From contig CAKVAF010000015.1 of NCBI GenBank assembly GCA_934718785.1, positions 1 to 47,606 on the forward strand: a stretch of 47,606 nt of DNA, in the 5' to 3' direction. A program made the translations under genes and the position numbers. The notes under the pieces were generated by a model, which saw only the letters and a program-made list of their open reading frames with translations, ran no database searches and was not told where the DNA came from. The stretch comes from an uncultured Campylobacter sp. (GTDB taxonomy: Bacteria; Campylobacterota; Campylobacteria; Campylobacterales; Campylobacteraceae). Every line of letters starts with the position of its first letter. The stretch's first letter is position 1. Shown here piece by piece: positions 1-8,728 of this stretch.

Positions 1-266
1 TTTTCTTGCTGCTTTTAATCTTAAGCGGCGGGGCGATGATAAGCCGCTGGGTCGGTGCTGAAAAGGGCTTTTTTGATAGCACTTTGCAACAACTTTTAAT
101 GCTAAAAGTGGCTTTAGTGCTTGTCATTGCGTGCTTGGTGGTGTTTTCACTTTTTTACCGCTTTGTGCTAAAGCGCGCAAATCCTTTAGGCAAAATCATC
201 CACCCCATCGCCCTAATACTTGGCTTTTGTATAGTCATTTTAGCTAAATTTGCATTTTATCTTTAA
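1..266 (+). CDS. Integral membrane protein, C-terminal part (5' end outside window)
   Basis: The reading frame is open from the first bases of the window to TAA at 264-266, so only the last ~88 residues are seen. They hold two to three hydrophobic segments: a short one at the left edge, one around LMLKVALVLVIACLVVFSLF, and a C-terminal one ending in FAFYL, joined by a basic loop (YRFVLKRANPLGK). A TTG at position 6 could be read as a start, but nothing supports initiation there. The pattern resembles small CopD/DUF2269-type membrane proteins, but this is a guess from topology. No catalytic motif is visible. The gene converges on mqnE. Confidence 0.6.
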   Translation, partial: FLLLLILSGGAMISRWVGAEKGFFDSTLQQLLMLKVALVLVIACLVVFSLFYRFVLKRANPLGKIIHPIALILGFCIVILAKFAFYL

Positions 267-351
267 AATTTAAAAAGAAATTTAAAGTCTAAAAAAGCTT
301 CGTTGCAATAGCGAGCTTTAAATTTCTTTAAAGATTTTTAATATTTAATTT

Positions 352-379
352 CAAAACTCGCACCGCAGTTTTAAAAAAT
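352..379 (+). repeat. Family A short repeat, copy A1
   Basis: Variant AAACTCGCACCGCAGTTTT of the family A core CGCGCCGCTGTTTT. The AAACT/AGTTT ends are self-complementary. It lies between the convergent 3' ends of the membrane protein gene and mqnE. Confidence 0.7.
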
Positions 380-385
380 TGAAGC

Positions 386-1450
386 TCAATAAACTTCTAA
401 TTCATTATACAAACTATCCCTTTCCACAGGGATTAAATTTGAAGTTTTGATCATATCGATAAAGTTTTTAAGGCTTTGTCCCTTTGCAGAAGCCGCCCCA
501 CCCGCACTTTGAATGCTTTCTTTTTCTATGGTACCATCAATATCATTAGCCCCAAATTCTTGCGCGACCATAGCCAGATTAAGCCCCATCGTCGCCCAGT
601 AAGCCTTGATATTTTTAAAATTATCCAGCACTAAACGCGAAATGGCAATGGTTTTTAAAATCTCCTCACTATCCATAGGCTCTTTAGTCTGCAAAAAAGA
701 ATTATTAACCTGCCACACAAGCGGGATAAAGGCATTAAAGCCCCCCGTTTCATCTTGCTGGGCGCGAAGTCTTAAAAGATGATCGATGCGGTGCTTTTTT
801 TCTTCAATATGCCCAAAAAGCATAGTCGCGTTACTTTGTCTGCCTTTTTTGTGCCACAAAGCGTGAATTTTAAGCCAGTTCGTGCTACTTACTTTGCCTT
901 TGCAAATTTTAGCGCGTACTTCTTCATCAAAAATCTCAGCCCCACCTCCAGGCATGGAATCCACGCCATATTCAAGCATTTTTTCAATCACTTCTTCATA
1001 GCTAAGCTTGTGGCGGCGGTGTAAAAAATCCACCTCAGCCGCGGTGAGAGCTTTAACATGCAAATGCGGGTATTTTTCTTTAATCATCTTAAAAATCTCT
1101 AAATACCATTGCCAAGGCCTATCTTTATTATGCGCTGAGACGATATGCACTTCTTTTGTGCCGCGCAAAACGGTCTCATCAACGATACGCATAATTTCTT
1201 CATGGCTCATAAAATAAGGATTTGGATTTTTTCTATGCGCGCTAAAGGCGCAAAATTTGCAAGTGTCCGCGCAAATATTTGTAGGATTGATATGGCGGTT
1301 TATGTTAAAATAGACCTTTTTGCCATGAAGTTTAGTTCGCTTTAAATGAGCGTATTTTGCCAGCGTAAAAAGATCTAAATCATAGAGTTTATAGACTTGT
1401 TTCTCGCTTAATCTTTCTTCGTTTTCTAAGGCTTTTAATAAATCTTTCAT
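386..1450 (-). CDS. mqnE: Aminodeoxyfutalosine synthase MqnE (radical SAM)
   Basis: This radical SAM enzyme of the futalosine route to menaquinone joins the chorismate-derived enolpyruvyl-benzoate to SAM, giving aminodeoxyfutalosine. The 354-residue protein has the CxxxCxxC iron-sulfur motif at C60-C64-C67 (CADTCKFC), preceded by INRHINPTNIC and followed by HIVSAHNKDRPW and a SMPGGGAEIF segment, all typical of the MqnE/MqnC/CofH group. Length is normal for the family. The ATG at 1450 is preceded by AAGAAAAACA, a weak Shine-Dalgarno. From memory it corresponds to C. jejuni Cj1368, and the next two genes match its neighbours there. It is transcribed divergently from the GlnD-like gene. Confidence 0.92.
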   Translation of the reverse strand: MKDLLKALENEERLSEKQVYKLYDLDLFTLAKYAHLKRTKLHGKKVYFNINRHINPTNICADTCKFCAFSAHRKNPNPYFMSHEEIMRIVDETVLRGTKEVHIVSAHNKDRPWQWYLEIFKMIKEKYPHLHVKALTAAEVDFLHRRHKLSYEEVIEKMLEYGVDSMPGGGAEIFDEEVRAKICKGKVSSTNWLKIHALWHKKGRQSNATMLFGHIEEKKHRIDHLLRLRAQQDETGGFNAFIPLVWQVNNSFLQTKEPMDSEEILKTIAISRLVLDNFKNIKAYWATMGLNLAMVAQEFGANDIDGTIEKESIQSAGGAASAKGQSLKNFIDMIKTSNLIPVERDSLYNELEVY

Positions 1451-1624
1451 TGTTTTTCTTTACGATATTTTTATAAATTTTTCTAAATCAAGGAGTGATT
1501 ATAGGATGATTTTACTAATGAAAGGTTTTAAATTTATTGGGTAAAAATTTTAAATTCTTTACTATTTTATTCTTTTCAGTTTAAATTTATATATTTTCTA
1601 AGCCAAAAGCTATAAAAAATTTGC

Positions 1625-1630
1625 TAAAAT
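1625..1630 (+). promoter_or_regulatory. Extended -10 box for the GlnD-like gene
   Basis: TGC-TAAAAT (TG at 1622-1623 region, TAAAAT at 1625-1630) lies about 25 bases upstream of the TTG start at 1655. This is the usual Campylobacter sigma70 arrangement with an extended -10 and no clear -35. Assignment is by pattern only. Confidence 0.5.
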
Positions 1631-1654
1631 GGCTCAAAAATTTTAAGGATTATC

Positions 1655-4051
1655 TTGCTGGATCTTTCTTCTTTAAAGCACGAACTTGAGCTTTATCAAG
1701 GCTCTTACACCAAGCATTTTTTAAAGCAGGGTGCTTTTTCTTTGTATCATTCAAAAGAAATGGATAAATTTGTTAAAAAGACTTTTGTGCTTGTTTTGAA
1801 AGATTTTTTTGAGGACTTTTTGCCTGAAAATGTCCCCCTTTGTATCATCGCAACGAAGCAGTATAGTGATTTTAAGCTTTGTGCGAATGAAGGGCTTCAT
1901 TTACTTTTCATCTACAAAGATATCAAGGCTTTTAATCTTAAGCCCATGATTAAGGCTATAATTGCTGTTTTGAATGATTTAGGTCTCATTACATACACTC
2001 AAATTTGCGAGCTGGGTGGGCTTTTGAGTAAAGATGAGCTGGATATTTTTGGTACACGCTATATTTGTGGCTCAAAAGCTTTGTTCAAGCAGGCTAAGGA
2101 TAGCTTTAAGCTTATTTTAAGTTCTAAAAAAGATATATTTGCCAAAAATCTTTTAAGCCATTTTAGCCAAAAAACTCCGCCTTTTATCAAGCAAGAGTTT
2201 AATATCGAGCGGGGCTTTGGAAGTCTTAGCGATTATGCGAGATTAGATACTCTTTTAACCCTTTTTAAAGAAGGTGCAAAAAATTATGCCCTTAATTTTT
2301 TAAGCGAAAAAGAGCTTAGCGAGCTTCGTTTGGCTATGGACTTTTTACTTTCTTTAAAATCAGCGATGAATATACAAAGTGCCAAAGATAGCGATATTCT
2401 GGCTTTAAACGAGCTTGAAAATCTCAGCGCTTTAATGCAAAAAAAGGACAAAAAGCATTTACAAGCCAAAGAAAGTTTACTTCAAAAGGCTATGCAAAGC
2501 CTTCATTGTGTGGGCATTTACACGCATTTTTTAGCCCACTTGATTGAAGAAAAGCATTATAAAACTAACACTCAAAATGAGTCATTAAATGCTTATTTTA
2601 AGGCTTTAAATGAAGCTTTAATGATGCAAGAAAATGCAAGATTTACTTCTCTTAAAAACGCCTTGCAATCTTTAAACGCACTTGAGGATAAGCCTTTTAT
2701 TTTTGATTTTAGCGTGATTTTTGCTTTAAAAAGGGCTAAATTTAGCAAAAAAGAGCTTGAAACTAGCTTTAAGGAGTTTAAACAAATTTTTTATAAAAAG
2801 CACAGCTTCGCTCTTTTTAAAGTGCTAAATGACAGCTCTTTGCTTGAAATTTTATGCAAGCCTTTTAATGAAAGTAAATTTTTACTCGATGAAGAAAATG
2901 TTTATAGTAGTGATGAAAACGCGCTTTTATGCCTTGAAAGCCTTGAAAAAAGCGTGGATGAATTTGAAGAGTTAAAGGTTTTAAATGCCGATGAAATGGC
3001 GGCTTTAAAGCTTTGTGTTTTAATGAGTGGCATAAGAGAGGAAAATGAAATTTCTTTGGCAAATATTTACCGCGCTTATGCTTTGAAATTAGAGTTTAAA
3101 AACGAGGCTTTAGAGCTTGGAATTTGCTTGTTTAAGAACTTTTATGCGATGAGTGATTTGATTTTAAAAGAAGATATTTATAATGAGACTATTATTTTTA
3201 CTCTCATTTCAAAGCTTGAAAAGCCCCAAATTTTAAAGCTTTTGTATGTTTTAACAAAGCTTCGTGCCAAAGCTTTGAAAAATGAAAATGACTTTTTTAA
3301 AAGAAGCCTTGATAAGCTTTTAAACAATGCCGAGCAGGGCTTTTTAGACGCAAGCTTTTTAGATGAAAGCTCGCGCAGGGTTAAAAAAGAGCAAACCCTG
3401 CGCCGCAGTAAGCCTTTTTTAGAAGTAAATTCTGCTTTGCAGGATAAAATCTTGCATATAAAATCAAATTTATTTTTTATTAAAAACAGCTTTGAAGACA
3501 TCGTAAAAATCGCTAAAATCGCTGATGAAAACAAACTTAAATTTTGGTTTAACAACGATAAAAATTTAATCTTTGAAATGACGGCGACAACGGGGCTTAA
3601 CTTAGAAAATATCTTGCAAGCGAGTAGTCATTTAAACTTAATCTTTATGAGCTTTTTTCCACTTTTTGATGATAAAATTTATCTTAAATTTGAATATGAT
3701 AATATCATTAGCGATGCGCAAAAAAGGCAGCTTGAAGAGCTTTTACAAAGTGCGCTAAACTCTCAAAAAAGCCTGCAAAAAAAGAAGCTTAAAAAACCAA
3801 GCATTAAAAAAGATGAGTTAAAATTTGACTTTGAGTATTCAAAAACTTACGTCAAGCTTAATCTTAACACCAAAGACAGCCAAGGATTAATGGCGTATTT
3901 GATGAATGTTTTTAACGAATTTAAGCTCGTTTTAAGCGCAGCTAAAATTCAAACCATAAGGCAGCGCACGAGAAATACCTTTTATTTTCTCAAAACGCCA
4001 AGCCTTTTAGAAAATGAGCAAAAGCTCATCAATACCCTAACAAGTGAGTGA
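1655..4051 (+). CDS. GlnD-like nucleotidyltransferase-family protein, apparently degenerate
   Basis: The 798-residue protein has the layout of GlnD, the PII uridylyltransferase. A segment NIERGFGSLSDYARLDTLL matches the GlnD stretch usually reading KEGPGGLRD. The C-terminus (from about residue 715: DSQGLMAYLMNVF...AKIQTIRQRTRNTFYF) looks like an ACT domain. However, the N-terminal catalytic signature (GGxGRxE followed by DxD) is not recognisable: the equivalent region reads ATKQYSDFKLCANEGLHLLFIY, with no paired aspartates. No HD-domain His-Asp motif was found either. Role is therefore unknown, perhaps a ligand-sensing pseudoenzyme. The start is TTG with AAGGAT six bases upstream. Its stop lies two bases before the glmS start, so the two are co-translated. 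From memory it matches Cj1367c. Confidence 0.75.
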   Translation: MLDLSSLKHELELYQGSYTKHFLKQGAFSLYHSKEMDKFVKKTFVLVLKDFFEDFLPENVPLCIIATKQYSDFKLCANEGLHLLFIYKDIKAFNLKPMIKAIIAVLNDLGLITYTQICELGGLLSKDELDIFGTRYICGSKALFKQAKDSFKLILSSKKDIFAKNLLSHFSQKTPPFIKQEFNIERGFGSLSDYARLDTLLTLFKEGAKNYALNFLSEKELSELRLAMDFLLSLKSAMNIQSAKDSDILALNELENLSALMQKKDKKHLQAKESLLQKAMQSLHCVGIYTHFLAHLIEEKHYKTNTQNESLNAYFKALNEALMMQENARFTSLKNALQSLNALEDKPFIFDFSVIFALKRAKFSKKELETSFKEFKQIFYKKHSFALFKVLNDSSLLEILCKPFNESKFLLDEENVYSSDENALLCLESLEKSVDEFEELKVLNADEMAALKLCVLMSGIREENEISLANIYRAYALKLEFKNEALELGICLFKNFYAMSDLILKEDIYNETIIFTLISKLEKPQILKLLYVLTKLRAKALKNENDFFKRSLDKLLNNAEQGFLDASFLDESSRRVKKEQTLRRSKPFLEVNSALQDKILHIKSNLFFIKNSFEDIVKIAKIADENKLKFWFNNDKNLIFEMTATTGLNLENILQASSHLNLIFMSFFPLFDDKIYLKFEYDNIISDAQKRQLEELLQSALNSQKSLQKKKLKKPSIKKDELKFDFEYSKTYVKLNLNTKDSQGLMAYLMNVFNEFKLVLSAAKIQTIRQRTRNTFYFLKTPSLLENEQKLINTLTSE

Positions 4052-4053
4052 AA

Positions 4054-5847
4054 ATGTGCGGAATAGTAGGCTACATAGGCGATAAAGAGAAAAAAAGTTT
4101 AATCATCAATGGGCTTAAAGAGCTGGAATACAGGGGCTATGATAGTGCTGGGCTTGCTGTTTTGAAAGACGGCGAGCTTGATTTTTTCAAGGCTGTGGGC
4201 AAATTAAGCAATTTAGCGCATAAATGCGAAAACTACGAAAGCAAGGGCTTTGGACTGGCAATCGGGCACACCAGATGGGCAACGCACGGCAAACCCACAG
4301 AAATCAACGCTCATCCACATTTAGGCGCTTATTCTTGCGTGATACACAACGGAATTATTGAAAATTACAAGGAGCTTAAGGGCTTTTTAGAAGCTGAGGG
4401 TGTGAATTTCTTAAGCCAAACGGACACTGAGGTTATCGTGCAGCTTTTTGAGTTTTACGCTGCTTCCTTGCCGCCTTTTGAAGCCTTTAGAAAATGCGTG
4501 CAGGATTTAAGGGGCGCTTTTGCGATTTTACTCATCACAAAGGCTGCGCCTGATGAGATATTTTTTGCTAAAAACGCTGCGCCTTTAATCATCGGTAAAA
4601 AGGGTGATGAGCTATTTTTTGCTTCAGGGGATGCGCCTATGATAGGGCATTGTGAAGATGTGATTTATTTAGAAGATCTAAGCTATGGGCGTGCAAGTAA
4701 AAAAATATTTGAAATTTATGAAAACGATAAGCTTGTAAGTCCTAAATTTAGCAAACTACCTCAAGATAAAAATTATGCGCAAAAAGATGGCTTTCGCTTT
4801 TTTATGGAAAAAGAAATTTACGAGCAAAGCCGCGTTTTAAGCGAGGTTTTAATGGGGCGCATTGACGGGGGCGAGGTCGTTTTTGACGAGCTTAAAAATG
4901 AAGATTTGACCCAGTTTGATGAAATCACTCTTTGTGCTTGTGGCACGAGCTATCACGCCGCGCTTGCGAGTGCTTATTTGTTTGAAAGAGTGGCAAAAAT
5001 CAGGGCAAAAGTAGAAATTGCGAGCGAATTTCGCTACCGAGACGCTTTGATAAAGCCAAATTCCCTTTTCATCGTCATTTCTCAAAGTGGCGAAACCGCA
5101 GATACTTTAGAAGCGCTGAAAATAGCCAAACAAAAGGGCGCAAAGACCTTTGCGATATGCAATGTAGATAATTCAAGCATAATTCGTTTGGCTGATTTGA
5201 GCATACTCACGCGTGCTGGCATTGAAAAGGGCGTGGCTTCGACTAAGGCTTTTGCTTCTCAAATGCTGACTTTATGGATGCTTGCCTTGTATATCGCTAG
5301 AAAAAAGGGCTTTGAAATCACGCAGGATTTAGAAGCGCTTTTACACACGCCAAATGTTGTTGTGGTGCAAAATGCCTTGCACGAGAAGATCAAAAGGCTT
5401 TCAAAGCGCTATTTAGACGGGCACGGCTTTTTCTTTATAGGGCGCGATATCTTTTATCCGCTGGCTTTAGAGGGCGCTTTGAAGCTTAAAGAGCTTTCAT
5501 ATTTGCACGCTGAGGGCTATGCAAGCGGAGAAATGAAGCACGGCCCCATTGCCCTAGCTGATAGCAAGCTTTATACTGTGGCTTTAATGCCTGAAAATTT
5601 ACTCTATGAAAAGGTAAAATCAAATGTTGAAGAACTCATCGCTAGAGATAGCACACTGCTTTGTATATCGCCACTGGAGTTTGATTTAAGCGATGATTTT
5701 ATTAAAACAAGCTCACAAAAGCATTATATGTGTGAATTTTTTGAGATGATGCTTGTTTTACAGCTCTTTGCGCTTGAAATTTCAATCAGACTTGGAAATG
5801 ATGTAGATATGCCACGAAATTTAGCCAAAAGCGTCACGGTGGAGTGA
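4054..5847 (+). CDS. glmS: Glutamine-fructose-6-phosphate aminotransferase GlmS
   Basis: GlmS makes glucosamine-6-phosphate from fructose-6-phosphate and glutamine, the first step to UDP-GlcNAc for peptidoglycan, LOS and glycans. The 597-residue protein starts MCGIVGYIG, so removal of Met exposes the N-terminal nucleophile Cys. This fixes the start at ATG 4054 rather than the in-frame GTG at 4048. The glutaminase domain shows GHTRWATHG and HNGIIENY. Two SIS sugar-isomerase domains follow (CACGTSYHA, SQSGETADT, GVASTKAF). The C-terminus PRNLAKSVTVE is the classic GlmS ending. It directly follows the GlnD-like gene (two-base gap). No glmS ribozyme is possible in so short a leader. Confidence 0.97.
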   Translation: MCGIVGYIGDKEKKSLIINGLKELEYRGYDSAGLAVLKDGELDFFKAVGKLSNLAHKCENYESKGFGLAIGHTRWATHGKPTEINAHPHLGAYSCVIHNGIIENYKELKGFLEAEGVNFLSQTDTEVIVQLFEFYAASLPPFEAFRKCVQDLRGAFAILLITKAAPDEIFFAKNAAPLIIGKKGDELFFASGDAPMIGHCEDVIYLEDLSYGRASKKIFEIYENDKLVSPKFSKLPQDKNYAQKDGFRFFMEKEIYEQSRVLSEVLMGRIDGGEVVFDELKNEDLTQFDEITLCACGTSYHAALASAYLFERVAKIRAKVEIASEFRYRDALIKPNSLFIVISQSGETADTLEALKIAKQKGAKTFAICNVDNSSIIRLADLSILTRAGIEKGVASTKAFASQMLTLWMLALYIARKKGFEITQDLEALLHTPNVVVVQNALHEKIKRLSKRYLDGHGFFFIGRDIFYPLALEGALKLKELSYLHAEGYASGEMKHGPIALADSKLYTVALMPENLLYEKVKSNVEELIARDSTLLCISPLEFDLSDDFIKTSSQKHYMCEFFEMMLVLQLFALEISIRLGNDVDMPRNLAKSVTVE

Positions 5848-5924
5848 GTTTAAATTTAAAATAGCTTAAGCGAATTTAAAGATTAAACGCACTTAAGAAT
5901 TTAAAAGCTTAGGCTGATAAAAAT

Positions 5925-6674
5925 TTAGTCTTTGACATTTTCATTCACCCACAGCATGACCCAAATATCAGGCATACTAGGCATTCTATCGATACTAAAA
6001 ACCTTTGTCGCTTTAAGATTAAAAGGCGGCTTTGTAAGATCAAGCGCCCTATAACCTGAGGCTAAAATGTTTTCATTGACGCGTTCATTTATGTCATTTG
6101 TAATGAGAGCGTATTTAAAACGCGGCAAAATCTTTAAAAACTCCTTGATTTTATCATTTGGCAATGCTGCAAAACATCCTTGCAAATGAGCAAGTCCGCA
6201 CTTTTTATCTTATCAAAATCCCCATCATAAAGCACAAATTTGACATTTGGCTGAGCGTATGCCTTTTGATTTCGTTCTATCACATAAGAAGCCACATCAT
6301 AACTTGTGTATGAAATGCCTGTAAAATCGATATTTTTAGAAAATTGCCAGTCACCACAGCCCACATCAGCGATACTTTTAATGTGTTTTTGCTTGAAAAA
6401 ATCCTGCAAAAATTTCACATAATCCTTAGTCACTTCCGCATTTGAGCCAGGACCTGAGCCACAGCCCCAAGTATTTGTTTGATAAATCGTATCAAAAAGA
6501 GCGTTGAGATTGTTTTTATTAGAGTTTAAAAGCAGAGTTTTGATATAATTAAGCTCGTGCAAGCTTGCATGTAAATTTGACACAAGAATGTCAATTTTTT
6601 ATTCAACTCATCGGTGTAATGCCCCCCCCCCTGAGCCTTTTTCTAAGCTTTTTAAAGTCTTTTATTAAATTCAT
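5925..6674 (-). pseudogene. Broken SAM-dependent methyltransferase gene with G9 tract
   Basis: An ATG at 6674 with AAAGGA upstream opens a short frame (MNLIKDFKKLRKRLR) that runs into a nine-G tract (C9 on the plus strand, 6622-6630) and stops soon after. The body of the protein, from about 6583 to 6134, is a class I methyltransferase: IADVGCGDWQFSKNI is the SAM-binding motif and YDGDF and LLICKDVLQH follow. At LQHC the frame breaks, and the continuation (LPNDKIKEFLKILPRFKYALITNDIN) is one frame away, as if a T were missing from CATTGCC. A third disturbance lies in the A6 run near 6595. No single tract length restores an intact protein. It resembles, from memory, phase-variable methyltransferases of Campylobacter flagellar or surface glycan loci. 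Decayed gene, or assembly errors. Confidence 0.75.
6622..6630 (-). repeat. Homopolymeric G9 tract (phase-variation type)
   Basis: Nine consecutive C on the plus strand, G9 in the coding sense, near codon 15 of the methyltransferase frame. Such tracts are the standard Campylobacter contingency switch. Here downstream frameshifts mean slippage alone cannot repair the gene. Confidence 0.85.
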
Positions 6675-6733
6675 TTTTATCCTTTTAAAAAATTAAAATA
6701 AAATTATAGCATTTTCTTAAACACAAATGCAAA

Positions 6734-7414
6734 CTAAAACGCGTAGGCTGTTTTTTTCTCATAATAGCGCACCAAAACTGAAAGCGTAAAACAAATAATA
6801 AAATAAATGCCCGCGACAAGTCCTAACATGAGTAAAATTTCTTCAAAGGTTTTAAGCTGAGCGAGCAAGATTTTTGACTGATAAGTAAGCTCTGCAATTT
6901 GAAGCCCGGCTAAAAATGAAGTATCTTTAACTGTGGTAACGATTTGAGAAAGCATGGATGGGATCGCTTTGCGAAAGGCTTGAGGCAAAATGATATAAAA
7001 AAGCGTGAAAAAGTGCGAAAAGCCTTGAGAATAAGCAGCTTCAAATTGCCCTTTTGAAACGGAATTTAAGCCGCCGCGAATGATCTCAGCCATAACCGAG
7101 CTTGTATAAAGTGAAAAGCCTATGGTCCCCCAAAACGCGCTTGCGTAGTTGCTTGGGATAAAACTTGGCAGGCTAAAAAAGCTAGGCAACACAAAAACAG
7201 CAGCGAGCATCCATAAAAGCAGGGGCGAGTTTCTAAACACCTCGATATAAAAGGCGGAGAGCTTTTGGCTGATTTTATCCCCATAATTTCTCGTAATCGC
7301 CAAAAAGGTGCCTAAAGCCACTGAAATCACGCAAGTTGCTAGCGAGATGATGAGCGTTAAATAAAGTCCGTGCAGTAAAAAATCTAAATTTTGTGCGTTA
7401 AATACTCGATTCAT
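6734..7414 (-). CDS. Amino-acid ABC transporter permease (PEB1 system, second permease)
   Basis: This inner-membrane permease of the polar amino-acid family (HisM/GlnP type) partners the PebC ATPase and PEB1 binding protein for aspartate/glutamate uptake. The 226-residue protein has about five hydrophobic segments and the EAA loop EAAYSQGFSHFFTLFYIILPQAF that contacts the ATPase. EVFRNSPLLLWM near the N-terminus is typical of this family. It is the last gene of the minus-strand operon pebC - peb1A - permease - permease. It is separated from the other permease by a 375-base gap filled with repeats A, B and C. From memory it matches Cj0919c. Start ATG at 7414 with AAAGGATAATT upstream. Confidence 0.9.
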   Translation of the reverse strand: MNRVFNAQNLDFLLHGLYLTLIISLATCVISVALGTFLAITRNYGDKISQKLSAFYIEVFRNSPLLLWMLAAVFVLPSFFSLPSFIPSNYASAFWGTIGFSLYTSSVMAEIIRGGLNSVSKGQFEAAYSQGFSHFFTLFYIILPQAFRKAIPSMLSQIVTTVKDTSFLAGLQIAELTYQSKILLAQLKTFEEILLMLGLVAGIYFIICFTLSVLVRYYEKKTAYAF

Positions 7415-7435
7415 AATTATCCTTTACAATTTATT

Positions 7436-7464
7436 TCAAAATTCGCGCCGCTGTTTTTGAATTT
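7436..7464 (+). repeat. Family A short repeat, copy A2
   Basis: TTCGCGCCGCTGTTTTTGAA core, flanked by AAAA and AATTT. It lies 22 bases upstream of the downstream permease start codon and just before a family B unit. Confidence 0.8.
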
Positions 7465-7480
7465 AAAAACATTAAAACTT

Positions 7481-7565
7481 CGTCATTACAAAAAGGCCCA
7501 AGCAATCTATATTTTAATGATAAAATCAAAGAATAGATTGCCACGCCTTGATTTGCTCGTAATGA
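7481..7565. repeat. Family B palindromic unit, degenerate
   Basis: Arms CGTCATTAC...AAGCAATCTAT and ATAGATTGCC...CTCGTAATGA face each other around an AT-rich centre. The inner stem of the right half is poorly conserved, suggesting an older copy. Confidence 0.7.
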
Positions 7566-7608
7566 AACACTACCAAAAACCAGAATAAATTTCCTTACAT
7601 ACCCTTAA

Positions 7609-7765
7609 GGCAAAGTATTTTTGAGTGGCTTTGCGGGTTGCGTAGGATTTTTCGAGCGTAGGCTAGATAAATAATCTGCCGAGCAAGAAAAATTCAAGCT
7701 CCCACAAAGACACCAAAAAGACGAGCCACTTTCAAACTTCCTTAAAAGCACTCAAAAGACAAGCC
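7609..7765. repeat. Family C 119-bp hairpin element (C1) plus extra half arm
   Basis: 7609-7727 is 119 bp with imperfect complementary ends (GGC...GCC). Its core GGCTAGAT...ATCTGCC matches C2. A second, partial right arm follows at 7731-7765 (TTCAAACTTCCTTAAAAGC...), so this copy is one and a third units long. A T bulge in the core helix is shared with C2. Confidence 0.75.
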
Positions 7766-7789
7766 TTTTTACGAATTCTTGCAAACATC

Positions 7790-8515
7790 TTACCTTGCCA
7801 AATGCGCCCTTTTCAACCTATCCTCATAAAATTTAGCAAAATACGCCAAAGGATAACAAATGATAAAATACAAAATCGCCGCGATAATATAAGCAGGCGC
7901 GTAATTTAGGCTATCTCCTGCGTAAATATCGGTTTGATACATCAAGTCCCCGCCCGCGATGATGAGCAAAACAGAGGTGTTTTTGATTAAATTTACCATT
8001 TGATTTGTAAGCGGGGGCAAGATGATTTTAACCGTTTGAGGCACGATGATATAGCGCATTGCCTGAGTGTAAGTAAAGCCTTGCGAAGTCGCTGCTTCAA
8101 ATTGACCTTTTGGCACGGATTGAATGCCAGCGCGCACCACTTCGCTCACATACGCCCCATGATAAGCGCCAACGCCTAAAACACCGACTAAAAACACATC
8201 TAAATTTATACCTAAAGGTGGCAGGGCAAAATACAAAAAGAAAATTTGTATCACTAAAGGTGTGTTTTGAAAAATTTCAACATAGGTGCGCGTGTAAGCC
8301 TTGAGAATCTTGCTTTTGCTTGTCGCCATCACTCCGCCTATCGTGCCAAAAATAAGAGCGATAGTAAGGGCTAAAAAGCTCACCGCTAAAGTGTAGCCAA
8401 AGCCACTTAAAAAATACTCGCTGTGATCGAGCGTGTTTAAAAATTTAGCGATGGCAAAGGGATTTGCGCTTGTTTCATCGACTAAACCCCAGTTTGTTAA
8501 AAGCTCTCTAAGCAT
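7790..8515 (-). CDS. Amino-acid ABC transporter permease (PEB1 system, first permease)
   Basis: A 241-residue HisM/GlnP-type permease with several hydrophobic segments, EIFQNTPLVIQIFF near residue 80 and the ATPase-contact loop EAATSQGFTYTQAMRYIIVPQTVKIILPP. It should form a heterodimeric channel with the next gene product, fed by PEB1 and powered by PebC. From memory it matches Cj0920c. It sits 365 bases downstream of peb1A, a gap occupied by a composite A-B-C repeat, where a short gap would be expected in a transporter operon. Start ATG at 8515, with AAAGGTG upstream. Confidence 0.9.
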   Translation of the reverse strand: MLRELLTNWGLVDETSANPFAIAKFLNTLDHSEYFLSGFGYTLAVSFLALTIALIFGTIGGVMATSKSKILKAYTRTYVEIFQNTPLVIQIFFLYFALPPLGINLDVFLVGVLGVGAYHGAYVSEVVRAGIQSVPKGQFEAATSQGFTYTQAMRYIIVPQTVKIILPPLTNQMVNLIKNTSVLLIIAGGDLMYQTDIYAGDSLNYAPAYIIAAILYFIICYPLAYFAKFYEDRLKRAHLAR

Positions 8516-8571
8516 TCATTCACCTTTATTTTCATAAGAAAAACTGTAATTTTTATTTTATTTACTCAAAT

Positions 8572-8600
8572 TTAAAACCCGCGCCGCTGTTTTTGAATTT
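8572..8600 (+). repeat. Family A short repeat, copy A3
   Basis: AAAACCCGCGCCGCTGTTTT followed by TGAATTT, directly abutting a B unit. Confidence 0.8.
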
Positions 8601-8700
8601 GTCATCGCTTGGCTTTGAAAACGCGAAGCCATCCATAAATTAACAATAAAAATAAATTATAAATTGCCACGCCTTTGCTACGAAAATTCTTGCAATGACG
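8601..8700. repeat. Family B palindromic unit
   Basis: GTCATCGCTTGG...GCGAAGCCATCCATAA on the left and AAATTGCCACG...TTGCAATGACG on the right, with an AT-rich centre of about 30 bases. Confidence 0.75.
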
Positions 8701-8728
8701 CAATTTAAATTCTAATTAAAAACTTTAA

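Larger units (their letters stand above)
7415..7789. other. 375-base intra-operon gap carrying composite repeat A-B-C
   Basis: This gap between the two permease genes contains, in order, A2 (7436-7464), B (7481-7565) and C1 (7609-7765). The ribosome binding site of the downstream permease gene (7418-7426 region) is intact. The open frames crossing this gap are repeat-derived. Confidence 0.8.

Noticed and set aside
4021..4060. glmS ribozyme or regulatory leader before glmS
   Set aside because: The upstream gene ends two bases before the glmS start, leaving no leader.
7391..7588. 65-codon open frame on the plus strand
   Set aside because: It spans the permease start and repeats A2 and B; no ribosome binding site and no protein-like composition.
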